Shown piece by piece: positions 1 through 10,100 of a stretch of 64,000 bases of DNA. The translations under genes were made by a program, and so were the position numbers. This stretch comes from Phaeoceros laevis (Eukaryota > Anthocerotophyta > Anthocerotopsida > Notothyladales), in the NCBI GenBank assembly GCA_049999765.1, contig JBNGIQ010009228.1:96521-160520 (forward strand), written 5' to 3'. The notes under the pieces were generated by a model. That model had not been told where the DNA came from. It saw nothing but the letters and a program-made list of their open reading frames with translations, and did no database searches. How positions within the stretch are numbered: position 1 is the first letter of the stretch; the number at the start of each line of letters is the position of its first letter.

Positions 1-1948
1 CCAGATGTCCTGCACGGCCTAGGAGATCCATCATGCATGTATAGTGCCCAATGGTTGGTCTGATGTCATAATCATTGACCATAGCCTCGAAGTACTTCCG
101 GCCTTTGTCCACCAGACCCACATGACTGCATACTGTCAGCACACTCAGAAACGTGACGCTGTTGGGGTGAATGCCATCCTCCCTCATCCTGTCAATCAAG
201 TCAAAGACAATTTCGCAGTCTCCACGGCAAGTGTATCCTGCAATAAGTGCACTCCATCCCACAACCTCCCTCACAACCAATGAATCAAATACTCTCTGTG
301 CATCACTTAAACTCCCACATTTCGCATACATATTTACCAAGCTAGAGCCTACACGCCCCTCAGCTTGCATTCCTAGTTCTTCAATATGTGCGTGGAGCTG
401 CTTACCCAAGGGAAGAGCTGCCACAGTTGCACAAGCATGTAGGAGGCAGACAAAAGTGACAGAACTGGGTAAAGTGATGCCTTCCTGTTGCATATCAGTA
501 TACAGACTAAGGGCTCTCCGACACTGTCCCTGCTCAGCGTACTCCGCGATCATGGCAGTCCATGTCACAACGTCTTTCTGTGAAATTTTGTCGAACACTC
601 TCTGAGCGCTCTCTAGACTCCCACACTTTGCATACATGTTTACCAAGCTGTTACCTACAACCACATTGCCTTGGGCTCCTAGTTGCTCCAGCTGGGCATG
701 AAGCTTCTTTCCCTGTTGCAGAGCTACTACACCTACACTTGCACATGCCTGCAGGAGGCATACAAACGTGACAGAATTGGGTGGCGTGATACCTTCTTGC
801 TCCATACAACTATACAGATCAAGGGCTTCTTGACCCATCCCCTGCTGGGCATATCTTGCTATCATGGCAGTCCATGTCACCACGTTTTTTTGCGAAAGTC
901 TGTCAAACACTCTGCGAGCGTCCTCTAAGGTCCCACACTTCGCATACATATCAACCAGGCATGTTTGGACGACCACATCTGGTGCCCCTGCCGTGGCAAG
1001 AATATGAGCATGGACATCCTTGCCGGCAGCCAAATCTCCTGCAGTGGCACACGCTTTGAGAACTGCTACAAAAACCGGGTTGTCTGGCTGAACAGTTGAC
1101 TCCCGCATTTGTCGATACAGTGCTATAGCCTGTATGGGCTTTCCATGCGTAGCATGCTCGAAAATGATGGACGACCAGTTATAGACTGAGGGTGATGTCA
1201 CTTTGGAGAATACTCGCAATGCTTCTTCCAACCTCCCCAGTGAGCCATACAGACCGATGAGGTGAGTGGCCAAGAACGCGTTTCCTTCGTACCCACATTT
1301 CACAATAAGAGCATGAATTTGTCTGCCCAAAACCAGGTCCTTGTGTGCAACGCACCTCTTGAGCAGACGGTAATAAAGGTTGTTGGGTATATGACACCCT
1401 CGCTGCACCAGGAGGTTCAACGCCTCCACAGCCTCAGTGACCTGTTCGTCCTCACAAAGCTTCCTACACCTCCCAACCTCCAGTTCTACCTCATGCGCTG
1501 CTACCATGCCAGAGGCACGGAAACCAGAAGTGGGTACAGATCCAGAAGTTCTCCTCCTCATCCCAGCGTCCCACATCGCTAGCTGCGAGTCCACCCAAGC
1601 AGGCTTGTGTGGATCGTTCAACCACAAGGCGTCCTTGCACTTTTTGTGCCTAAAATCAGGATGCAGGGGTCCCTTCTTACTCAGCCTGTTGTCCCACCAT
1701 AGTGCCGTATCTCTGAAGAACCCTTGCCACAAAGCCTCCTGCATGTCTTCCCGATAGCTATCTTTCTCCGCAAACAATGCTTGGCATTTTCTACACCACA
1801 CCTTAGTTGCTTGCTGGCTGAGGGTCTCAAATTCGCCATTTTCCGCATGCATAGAATGAACGCTCCACTTCCAACAGAGCGCTGGCAGACCGTCATGAAG
1901 CGCCTGTCTGGTTAGCCGGAAATCGAGCTGCGACGGACTGCCAGCCAT
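1..1948 (-). CDS. PPR protein with N-terminal PDF-like motif (partial, 3' end outside window)
   Basis: One uninterrupted minus-strand frame runs from an ATG at 1946-1948 to the left edge, about 649 codons. An in-frame TGA lies at 1964-1966. Residues about 65-119 carry WWDNR (residue 84 on), then PDFRHK (97 on) and ALWL, ending in PAWV. This is the spacing of the PDF motif of plant organellar ssDNA-binding OSB proteins. A CRKC pair lies just before it. PPR repeats follow, with the recurring NMYAKCGSL-type segment at about 945, 635 and 330. The last codons read HYTCMMDLLGRAGHL, typical just before the E/DYW extension, so that end should lie left of the window. PLS-type PPR proteins act in organellar RNA editing or processing. 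The joining of a PDF-like block to PPR repeats is what I see; ssDNA or RNA binding by it is inference. A possible upstream exon is listed separately. Confidence 0.88.
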   Translation of the reverse strand, partial: MAGSPSQLDFRLTRQALHDGLPALCWKWSVHSMHAENGEFETLSQQATKVWCRKCQALFAEKDSYREDMQEALWQGFFRDTALWWDNRLSKKGPLHPDFRHKKCKDALWLNDPHKPAWVDSQLAMWDAGMRRRTSGSVPTSGFRASGMVAAHEVELEVGRCRKLCEDEQVTEAVEALNLLVQRGCHIPNNLYYRLLKRCVAHKDLVLGRQIHALIVKCGYEGNAFLATHLIGLYGSLGRLEEALRVFSKVTSPSVYNWSSIIFEHATHGKPIQAIALYRQMRESTVQPDNPVFVAVLKACATAGDLAAGKDVHAHILATAGAPDVVVQTCLVDMYAKCGTLEDARRVFDRLSQKNVVTWTAMIARYAQQGMGQEALDLYSCMEQEGITPPNSVTFVCLLQACASVGVVALQQGKKLHAQLEQLGAQGNVVVGNSLVNMYAKCGSLESAQRVFDKISQKDVVTWTAMIAEYAEQGQCRRALSLYTDMQQEGITLPSSVTFVCLLHACATVAALPLGKQLHAHIEELGMQAEGRVGSSLVNMYAKCGSLSDAQRVFDSLVVREVVGWSALIAGYTCRGDCEIVFDLIDRMREDGIHPNSVTFLSVLTVCSHVGLVDKGRKYFEAMVNDYDIRPTIGHYTCMMDLLGRAGHL

Positions 1949-2323
1949 CAACCTAGGAGGACCTCACATTGTGGCCGGTGATGATCGTAATTCTGCCCCG
2001 TTACCTGGCTAGGGATACGAATTGGGAACAGGGAAGAGCGCGGAGATTGGCGGCAGAAGCACACTGCTTGCTGCTCCTGTCCCTGGGCAACACCTCCTTT
2101 GTGCTCATGCCTCGCAGTCACATTTTCCTTCATGCTCTCTCGCTGCATCAAACACAAGACTGAGCAGTAATCAAGCAGTCCAGCTGCATCCACCTCCAGA
2201 TTTGCTCCGGGACGAGTTCCTGAGCTCAGTGATTTTCGAAACACAGATCGGTTTCATATTGCTCAAACTGAGCTGCCTGAGCAACTACAGTACCAGTAGC
2301 GTTCGTCACCAGCCGCAACTTAC

Positions 2324-2570
2324 CCAGCGCAGGTGGAAAGTGTGCGGACCGGGTACGGTTGTACGGTTTTTAGCGGCCATAAAATTGCCGATGTAGCGTT
2401 CGTCACCATCCTCGTTAGTCATCCAGCATGGACGGCTGACCATAGAGGACAAGTGTTTCCAAAACCGGATGAAGTCCTCCACAATGTGCTCCTCCATGGG
2501 AGAAGATTCTTGTACCATGGTTTCCAGATCTCGATACAAAGACTCCGAATGCTTAATTTCTTGTGCTGTG
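2324..2570 (-). CDS. candidate upstream exon of the PPR gene
   Basis: A minus-strand open frame ends at a consensus donor (TGG|GTAAGT, donor bases at 2318-2323). It begins after an AG in a CACACAG context near 2570. It encodes acidic, protein-like sequence including EEHIVEDFIRFWKHL and ends in TFHLRW. The donor is in phase 0 and could join a TCGCAG|CTC acceptor just inside the PPR reading frame near 1929, extending the PPR protein upstream of its first ATG. I recognise no domain. It could also belong to a different gene or be chance. Confidence 0.3.
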
Positions 2571-2829
2571 TGGGTGTGTGGGTGCTATTGTGGACCTTAG
2601 TGCTTCTTTTCCACGAAACTTGGGACCACGAGCTAGTGAGTTAGACTTTGTATGCAAAACTTAATTCAAGTTAGTACACCATATTGTAAGGTTGGAGGGT
2701 TCATAACTTTGCAGAAATGCTTGAGGTCTTTGGCGCATGAGAACAAAGGCAAGATTGTATTACATGTCAATGGGATGTTTTAATGCTCCATAGCATCTTC
2801 TTGCACGAAAACATGTCAGCAGAACTCTT

Positions 2830-2937
2830 GGTAGGAATTGATGTGAAGGATTGTCATATGGTAGGAATTGATGTGAAGGATTGTATGACAGGTAGGTGGG
2901 AGTTTTCCTACCCAGGTAGGTGGGAGTTTTCCTACCC
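2830..2937. repeat. two adjoining short tandem repeats, one self-complementary
   Basis: A 30-bp unit beginning GGTAGGAATTG occurs twice (2830-2859, 2860-2889) and differs only at its end. It is followed directly by a 24-bp unit present twice and identical (2890-2913, 2914-2937). Each 24-bp unit can fold on itself, because GGTAGG at its start pairs with CCTACC near its end. Confidence 0.85.
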
Positions 2938-4638
2938 CACGAGGTAGTTGGCATGTACAATAGGAACATGTTCAATCATGTGCATGAGAGTATTTAAACA
3001 CATCTCGTACTTATCCGTATAAGTTGGTGATCAACTTAGATATCACAAGCACGGATAGTAAAGTGTGTCCTTTTTCATGGTTCTTCACTAGGGTCTTCAT
3101 CCGAGCGAAGAAAAGGACTTCAAGTATCTATGGAGCTAGTCCGAGCGACTCATAATAAAAACGATACGTGTGACCTCCTCCATCATTCTATAATAGGATC
3201 TACATAAGGAAGAAAAGAACTATATCGTGTACCTAGTAGGGAAGTGACAAGTACCGAGTAGGCCTAGAAATGGCGGCGTGCTTGATTCCCTCGTGGAGTC
3301 CATATAGGGCGGTTCTTTACTACTACTACAGTCATAAGAAAACGACGTGGTGGTTGACTGTCACAATAGAAAATTTTGCTTCAAAGCAACACTTGTAGAA
3401 GAAAAGAAGAAACTTAATTATTATGAAGTCCCTTTTCCATGCTTCCTTGGTTCCTTCATATTCAACCTTTCAATTTGTGGCAGAGTGTGTTCTTTACCCT
3501 AAGTAGAACAATAAATAAACCTCCCCATTATCAAATTGTACTTCTTAGAATTGTTGTATTGTGTGGATACATAGATAAAGTGTTCTCTTTCTCTCACAAT
3601 GTGCCTCTTAGTACATTAGGATGGGATTGAATCCAATTGATTGTGTCATGGATATAAATACCTCAAAGATACCATGTTCTTTTGTTCATACAAGTCCACC
3701 TCCCATTAAGCCGTGGACATCATCTTGAGGTGGTAATCTTGGTATTCAAGTTGTGATAGTTTTATGTGAAAGAAGCGGAAGTACTTTCTTCACAAATGAT
3801 CTTAAATGAGGAGTGGCTTCAAATCATCTTGGGTAAGTTTAATAAAACCTCATGTGCCACTTGTGGTCATAAAATGATGGCAATAGTTTTTTATTATTAG
3901 GATGTCATGTTGTTTACCATGAGGAATAATCTTGGATTTAAGTTGGAGTACCATCAACCAAGTTAGCAAACCCTGGTTTGAAACTCCGAGTGAGATGATG
4001 GGTAATATCAATCAAAGATCCTTGCTTGTAGTAGCATGCATCATTGCAAAGACTAATTATTGTGTGAAGAAGCCTAGAAGAAACCTGATGGACACCTGGA
4101 CAATGATGTTACGGTGACCTTGGGAATTTCAGTTTTCGAAGAAGGAATTTGAGGCGCGGGCCGACCAGGACTTAGAGAGAAACACTAGAAAACTGGGGAG
4201 GTGAAAAAAGCAGAGTGAAGAATAAAGTGACACAGACAAAGGTTGAGGATAAAAAAAGGAGGGAGGCAGAAGATGTCGGAAGGGGTGAAGGCGAGTGTCA
4301 CTTGGCACATGCGCTATTGCCCTGTCCTGTCCTTGACCGATGCGCCTGGGGGCCTCCTTCTTCCCTCCCTCCGTTTGCCCTGCCCCAGGCTTTCTCCTCT
4401 CCGCTCCTCTCCCCTCTCCTCCCTCCCTCCAAATGCGCTACCTCCCCTCGACCTGCATCGCCATGGCAGGCTGAGCCTAGCTGCAGCGCCGGATCCAGCA
4501 GGCAGCCGTGGCGGATCCGATCCAACGCAAGCGCACAGCAGGCGGGAGCGGCCTCTCGAGTGGCAGCAGCGGCGGCGGCGCAGATCTGCTGGCGGAGGCT
4601 CTTCCCTTTGCTTGCTCGAGCTCGCTGCCGCAATTGGC

Positions 4639-7137
4639 ATGGGGGGAGCCGGGGCGCCTGAGCGAGGGTTGGATTCGCAGCTATGGCACGCCTGCGCCGG
4701 GGGCATGGTGCAGCTGCCGTCGGTCGGGGCCAAGGTGATCTACTTCCCTCAGGGCCACGGTGAGCAGGCGGCCACCAGCCCCGAGTTCCCGAGGAGCCTG
4801 AGCCCGGCCGGCACAATCGCCTGCCGGGTGACTTCGGTACAGTTCCTGGCAGACACGGAGACGGACGAGGTGTATGCCCGCATGATGCTGCAGCCGGAGG
4901 GATCGATGCCTGGGGACTCCCAGGAGCACCACCCGCCGTCCCCGCCCCCGGAGAAGCCCGCCTCCTTCGCCAAGACGTTGACGCAGAGCGACGCCAACAA
5001 TGGCGGGGGATTTTCCGTGCCCCGCTACTGCGCCGAGACCATCTTCCCGCCGCTGGACTACTCCGTGGATCCGCCGGTGCAGACGGTGTTGGCCAAGGAT
5101 GTGCACGGGGACACCTGGAAATTCAGGCACATCTACCGGGGCACGCCCCGGCGGCACCTGCTCACCACGGGCTGGAGCACCTTTGTGAATCAGAAGAAGC
5201 TTGTGGCCGGGGATGCTATTGTGTTCCTCAGGAGCGCCAGCGGGGAGCTGTGTGTGGGCGTACGGAGGTCGATGAGGGGTACTAGTGGAGGCGGAGATGC
5301 CTCATCTTGGCACTCTGCGGCTGTGCCGGCCTCGCATCGGCCTACTCGGTGGGAGGTCAAGGGCGGCTCTGACAACTTCGCCGAATTCTTGGTGGACAAT
5401 GCCAGCGGGGGAAGGGGCGCTCACAGCAGCGCCAGCAGCTTTGCCCGCAATCGGGCCCGGGTGACGGCCAAATCGGTGTTGGAAGCGGCTTCCTTGGCCG
5501 CCGCAGGGCACGCGTTTGAGGTGGTGTACTATCCAAGAGCTAGTACTGCTGAATTTTGTGTCAAGGCACATGTGGTGAAGGCGGCTCTGGATCACCAGTG
5601 GTACGCTGGTATGCGTTTCAAGATGGCGTTCGAGACGGAAGACTCGTCCAGGATCAGCTGGTTCATGGGAACCATATCGGCTGTTCAGGCTGCGGACCCT
5701 GTTTTGTGGCCCAAGTCTCCTTGGCGGGTGCTTCAGGTACGAGCTGTGGCTGGGTTCCTGTTTTCAGTAGCCGTTTGTTCCTCTGTCCTCTTGGCATGCG
5801 TTCCTGGCAGGATATAGGGTTGCAGGTTACAAAGAATGATGCTCATTGTGCTTGTGTGTTGTTTGTTAACAGGTGACTTGGGATGAACCCGACCTACTGC
5901 GAGGTGTGAGCAGAGTTAGTCCTTGGCAGGTGGAGCTGGTGTCGACTCTGCCTATGCAGCTTCCTCCCTTCACCCTGCCGAGGAAGAAGTCGAGAACTTC
6001 AGACTATCCTTTGCAAGTCCAAGGTGCCATGATTACTATGCCCATGGCACCTCTGGCCAGCACTGTGCTAGGGCAGATGAATGCATGGCATGGTCTTGTG
6101 GAAGATATCCCTGCAGGCATGCAGGAAGCCAGGCAAGAACGAATTGATGGGCAAGCTTTGTCAGCCTTTCGTGGAAAAAAGGTCCAAGCTGGGATGAACT
6201 TGGAAACTTTGTTTCGTCAGGATCCGGCGGGCGTGCCAAACCAGACTCATGCGCTCTCCCTGTATCCAACTGCGAGCGGCTCCTTGCAGCATCAGAATTG
6301 GTCTGGCGTCCCAAGCACGATTACCAGTCTTATTGGGGTGGGCACTGCTTCTCAGGGTACGCCCGCTAGCAATGGCTCCAGCAGCACCAAAAGTGCTCCT
6401 TTTCTGCTATTTGGGAAGGCCATTGACTTGGCAGACAAGCCCAGAGTGGCAGGGACAAAGCACAAGCAGCAGGACTCCGGAAGCTCTTCTGACGAGCAGT
6501 CAGTTCATAACTTCACGGTGGATTCAGGAAGAGCACGGGCCTCAAGTTGTGATGTCTCCAACGGGGACCAAATGCAACAGCTGGAGCGATTCTACCAAGA
6601 GCATGCTGGGAAGGATGGCCTCACGGTCCACCATATGGGAGGGGGCAACCTTGCTGTTCCCAAGTGGCTCAAGGAGCAAGGTTCTGGTATTCCAGTATCC
6701 CAAGGCAGAATAGACAAGGCTGTCCTTGATTCGTTCTCGCACTGCAAGGTCTTCAAAGACAGCGAGGAGGTGGGGCGCACCGTGGACCTAGCCATCTTCA
6801 ACAGCTATGACGAGCTCTTTGGCAGGCTAGCCAACATGTTCTGTATGGACAAGATGGAGTTGCAAAAGAACCTGGTGTATCGAAACTCTGAAGGCTCTAC
6901 TCGCCAAGTTGGTGAGGAGCCCTACAGGTATTCCCAGTCTTCCACGTTGTTTAGTACCCTGCCTAGTCCCCTCTTCTTTGCCTTTAGCCCCTGAGACGGA
7001 AGTATATGCTTGTAACAATTCCACCTCCTATTGTGCTGACTTTTGCTCCTCACTTGGTGTGCAGGAACTTCGTGCAATCTGTGCGGCGACTGACGATCTT
7101 GCCAGACACTGGGAGCTGGTGTGCGGCAAGATCATAG
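4639..7137 (+). CDS. auxin response factor, class C (ARF10/16-like)
   Basis: Three exons, 4639-5736, 5873-6927 and 7065-7137, join in frame to about 741 aa. The start is the ATG just before LDSQLWHACAGGMVQ, as in the family; the frame is also open upstream to 4243. The B3 DNA-binding domain is clear (SFAKTLTQSDANNGGGF, RHIYRGTPRRHLLTTGWS), then the ancillary domain, a middle region with an LFG motif (FLLFGKAID), and a C-terminal PB1 domain (HCKVF to RRLTIL) split by the last intron after EEPYR. Class C ARFs bind auxin-response elements as repressor-type or auxin-insensitive regulators in the nucleus. A miR160-like site is present at 6115-6135. The conserved motifs and exon phases make the call firm; the class is judged from B3 and N-terminal wording. 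Confidence 0.95.
6115..6135 (+). promoter_or_regulatory. miR160-like target site in the ARF mRNA
   Basis: The 21 nt encoding AGMQEARQ sit where class C ARFs carry the miR160 site. Compared with the perfect complement of the conserved land-plant miR160, 18 of 21 bases agree. The differences are the first base, a G:U wobble opposite miRNA position 15, and an A:C mismatch opposite miRNA position 10, next to the usual cleavage point. Confidence 0.75.
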
Positions 7138-10100
7138 CCATGTGCTCTTCGTCAGCCTCTACCAGTATTTCTAAATCTCCCCAACTTTGTGACAACAAGG
7201 ATGACAAGTAGGATCGACTGTACTATATTTTGACAGGACTAAGTCTTCACAAGCAAGCCATCGAGCTTGTTGCTGCAAGCAGCACTGCCACAATTCCATA
7301 GATGTACTTACGTAGCAAGGAACTGATCAAACAGTTTCAAGGATCAGTTTGATTCTAGGTAGACTACTCACATTCAAGGCGCTGTAGAACACAAACAGTC
7401 GGCCATTGAAACAACTATTCCACAGGAACAAAACATCTTTGAATACCTTGAGCCTGGCCCCATTGGCCGGATGTGTACATATTTCAAAACAAGAAAGGAC
7501 CCTAGTGACCACACGTACTCCCGTGTTTTGTAGATAGTACTGGTTCAAGTCAGCAACACCCTGCCCCGGACATGCCCATGGTGACGTTGATGATGTTTCT
7601 ACCTCTTGTCCTCATCGTTGTCTGTGCGTGACGTCCCATGCTCATTGGATGTTCTGTGCCGCGGCTCCTATCCAGAAGCTTCGTTGTGCCGCGCCATGCA
7701 AGGGAGCTAGAGATGAACACACATAGTCTACACGGTCTTCCAGTGGTTCCCTCGATGTTAGCTCCTTCCTTGCTTCCAAATCACGAGAGCGGTAATAAGG
7801 CGGTTTCAATACGCATCCTTGTCCGTCTGACTAGACGGGTCTAGTCGTCTAGTCGAGATGAAGCTTGGCTCGGTTTTAGTCTTAGTCTATCTCGGTTACT
7901 TGGCGAGAGTGGGCATGTCGGTTGCTGTCTGTGGAAAAGGCCGCCCTCGGTTCTTGACCCTCGCACGCGTAGACTACTACTGGACTAGAATTCAGAATTT
8001 AGACAAGCGTGGTGTTTTTCTTTTGTTTCTTTTCTCTCCTCTGTTCTCGCATTGCTGTGCTGTGAACGTTGTTGTGGCTGTGCGTTGTTTCCCTTTTGCT
8101 GTCCCACATGACTTGTCGTTCCTCTGCCCGAACCACGTACAGTGCAGAAGCCGAGGAAAACATTCCTGTAGGTAGACTAATCTAGTGCATTCTACTGCAG
8201 TGTTTGTCAGCTCCTGTGGCTTTGTTTTACCAAACCGGCGCGAGGCGGCGAGGTAAGGCAACAGCAGGTACGCAGCAGCTGCAATGGCCGCCGAACCCTA
8301 GCTACCCTGCCCTCCTTCCTCCGGGTGGCAGCCGGTGAATACCTCATGCCTTGTTTCAAGACTTCATAGATGCTGCTTGTCTGCCACTCTCTCTTCACCA
8401 CCGAGCCGGATGACGAGAGTTTTCTTACCGCAGACGCAACAGCATCGGGGACCGGATGACGAGAGTTTTCTTACCGCAGACGCAACAGCATCGGGGACAG
8501 TAATGCGTCTTACTGGAGGATGGTGCTATCGGACCGCCATATTCTCTGCTTATCGGATTGTTTACTGTTTGCGGTGCATTGTTTCCGATGCTTTTTCCCT
8601 TTGGTTGGAGCAGGGCCGGAGGGAGGCATGAAGGATGCGGTGCAACAGCGACCACGTTTTGAAGAGGGCACAATGATGAGGTCTCCGGTCCCGCTCTGTG
8701 GCACCAGCACGAATACCGATCCCGCCAAGCCTATGGCCCAGCAGCGGAGGGGATTCTGGACTGCACAACACCAAGCTTTGTCATGGTTCATTGGTGGGAG
8801 GGTTGGGTGACGAGCCTCCCGGCCCGGTCTAGGCTCCGGCTTTGTTGTGTGTGTTCGGATATTTCCAGGCCTCCAGAGAGAGAGGCGAGCACCGCAAGAG
8901 GAGAGCATTCATGTCGGTCAACTTTCTATGTTGGAGGTGATCACAGCATCCAGATCTCGGACAGGGCAATGGCCTTATTAGCTGGGGCTGGGGGCCCGCT
9001 CCCGTTCCGCCAGGACATGGCCGGCTTCTACTGTTTCTTACTTTGCACAGACAAGGAGGTAAAAGGGCGGACGGAGTCTGCTACTGTTGTATGTAGGTGG
9101 AGCTGCTGGAGCAGAGAGCGGATAAGCACGAAAATTCTGACAGCGGCTCGTGGGGAACGGGGCCGGATGAATCGAGTGGTTTCACACACCCGGCACCGTC
9201 GACTGCTTCGCCCTGTTCAAACCTGCATCGTCGGCGACACGTTACAGAGCAGCAGGAGGAGGCGCAACCGGTGCGGGGGGCACTCGTGTCTGCTCCCAGT
9301 GTAGCCTCGCCGCGCGTCCCCCGCTGCGCATCCGCCGCAGAACATGCTGTGTACTTGCCTGCAGGGAGCTGTTGCGGCGCCGCATGGGTCCAGCCATTGG
9401 AGCAGGGCCTGCAGCTTTGCAGGTATGTCATGTACTGTGCAGGAAGGAAGCAGCAGCGCAGGGCAGCGGTGCCCTAACCCGGTTGCCTCATTTATTGGTT
9501 TAATTTGGTGAAACTCATAAGCTTGGCCCTGTTGAACTGTTCCGTTACGTTATGTACTTGGCCTTGCCTTGGTTTATTATTGCCATTCACCCTCCCCTCA
9601 CCTACCACTGTAGCATCCTTGTCGGCATGTCAGGAAAAGGAGGGGAACGGAACAAAGTAAAAACATGGCCGTCTACTGCTACATCCCATCTACCCGTACT
9701 GTAGGCCTGCCGAGCTCCTTCGTTTCTTGTTTGTCTAGCTTTAGCCTAGCCTGCTAGATTGGACTGGACCAGACTTCACCTCCTCCGGTCCCGCCATTGC
9801 TGACTCCAGTTCTGGTGAAGGAGGGAGCATGTCAATGAGAAGATAGTCTTTGTTTCTCTCCTGTTCCAGAGGCCCTCCTACTCTATCCTGACTGATGACT
9901 GACACACTAGATTGGGAAACCGTGACAAAGCCACCCCACAAATTGCAAAAGCATGTTGGTGGGGAGGATCTTGCTGTAACATGGACAGGTATCTTGGTCT
10001 CTTCTTCACTCGTTTCAGTCACCCAAACAGCAAAGCCACACCGAGATATTGTGATGAATGTGATGAAATTGTCGTTCTCGTTTCGTTCCTGTTGCAAGGG

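Larger units (their letters stand above)
1967..4200. other. non-coding stretch between the PPR and ARF genes
   Basis: Apart from the candidate exon at 2324-2570 and the tandem repeats at 2830-2937, I recognise no gene. From about 2650 to 4100 the sequence is visibly AT-rich with only short open frames. A TATTTAAA box lies near 2992, after the tandem repeats. That arrangement could be the remains of a retroelement terminal repeat, but no integrase, reverse transcriptase or paired repeat was found. Confidence 0.4.

Noticed and set aside
171-1582. Plus-strand open frames opposite the left-edge PPR gene
   Set aside because: They are antisense to the PPR repeats; only the minus strand gives family motifs in one continuous frame.
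4243-4638. N-terminal extension of the ARF to an upstream in-frame ATG
   Set aside because: The open frame has low-complexity 5' leader composition; ARF proteins begin shortly before LDSQLWHACAG.
4298-5595. Minus-strand frames across the ARF first exon
   Set aside because: They result from high GC and codon bias on the opposite strand of the B3 domain and have no family resemblance.
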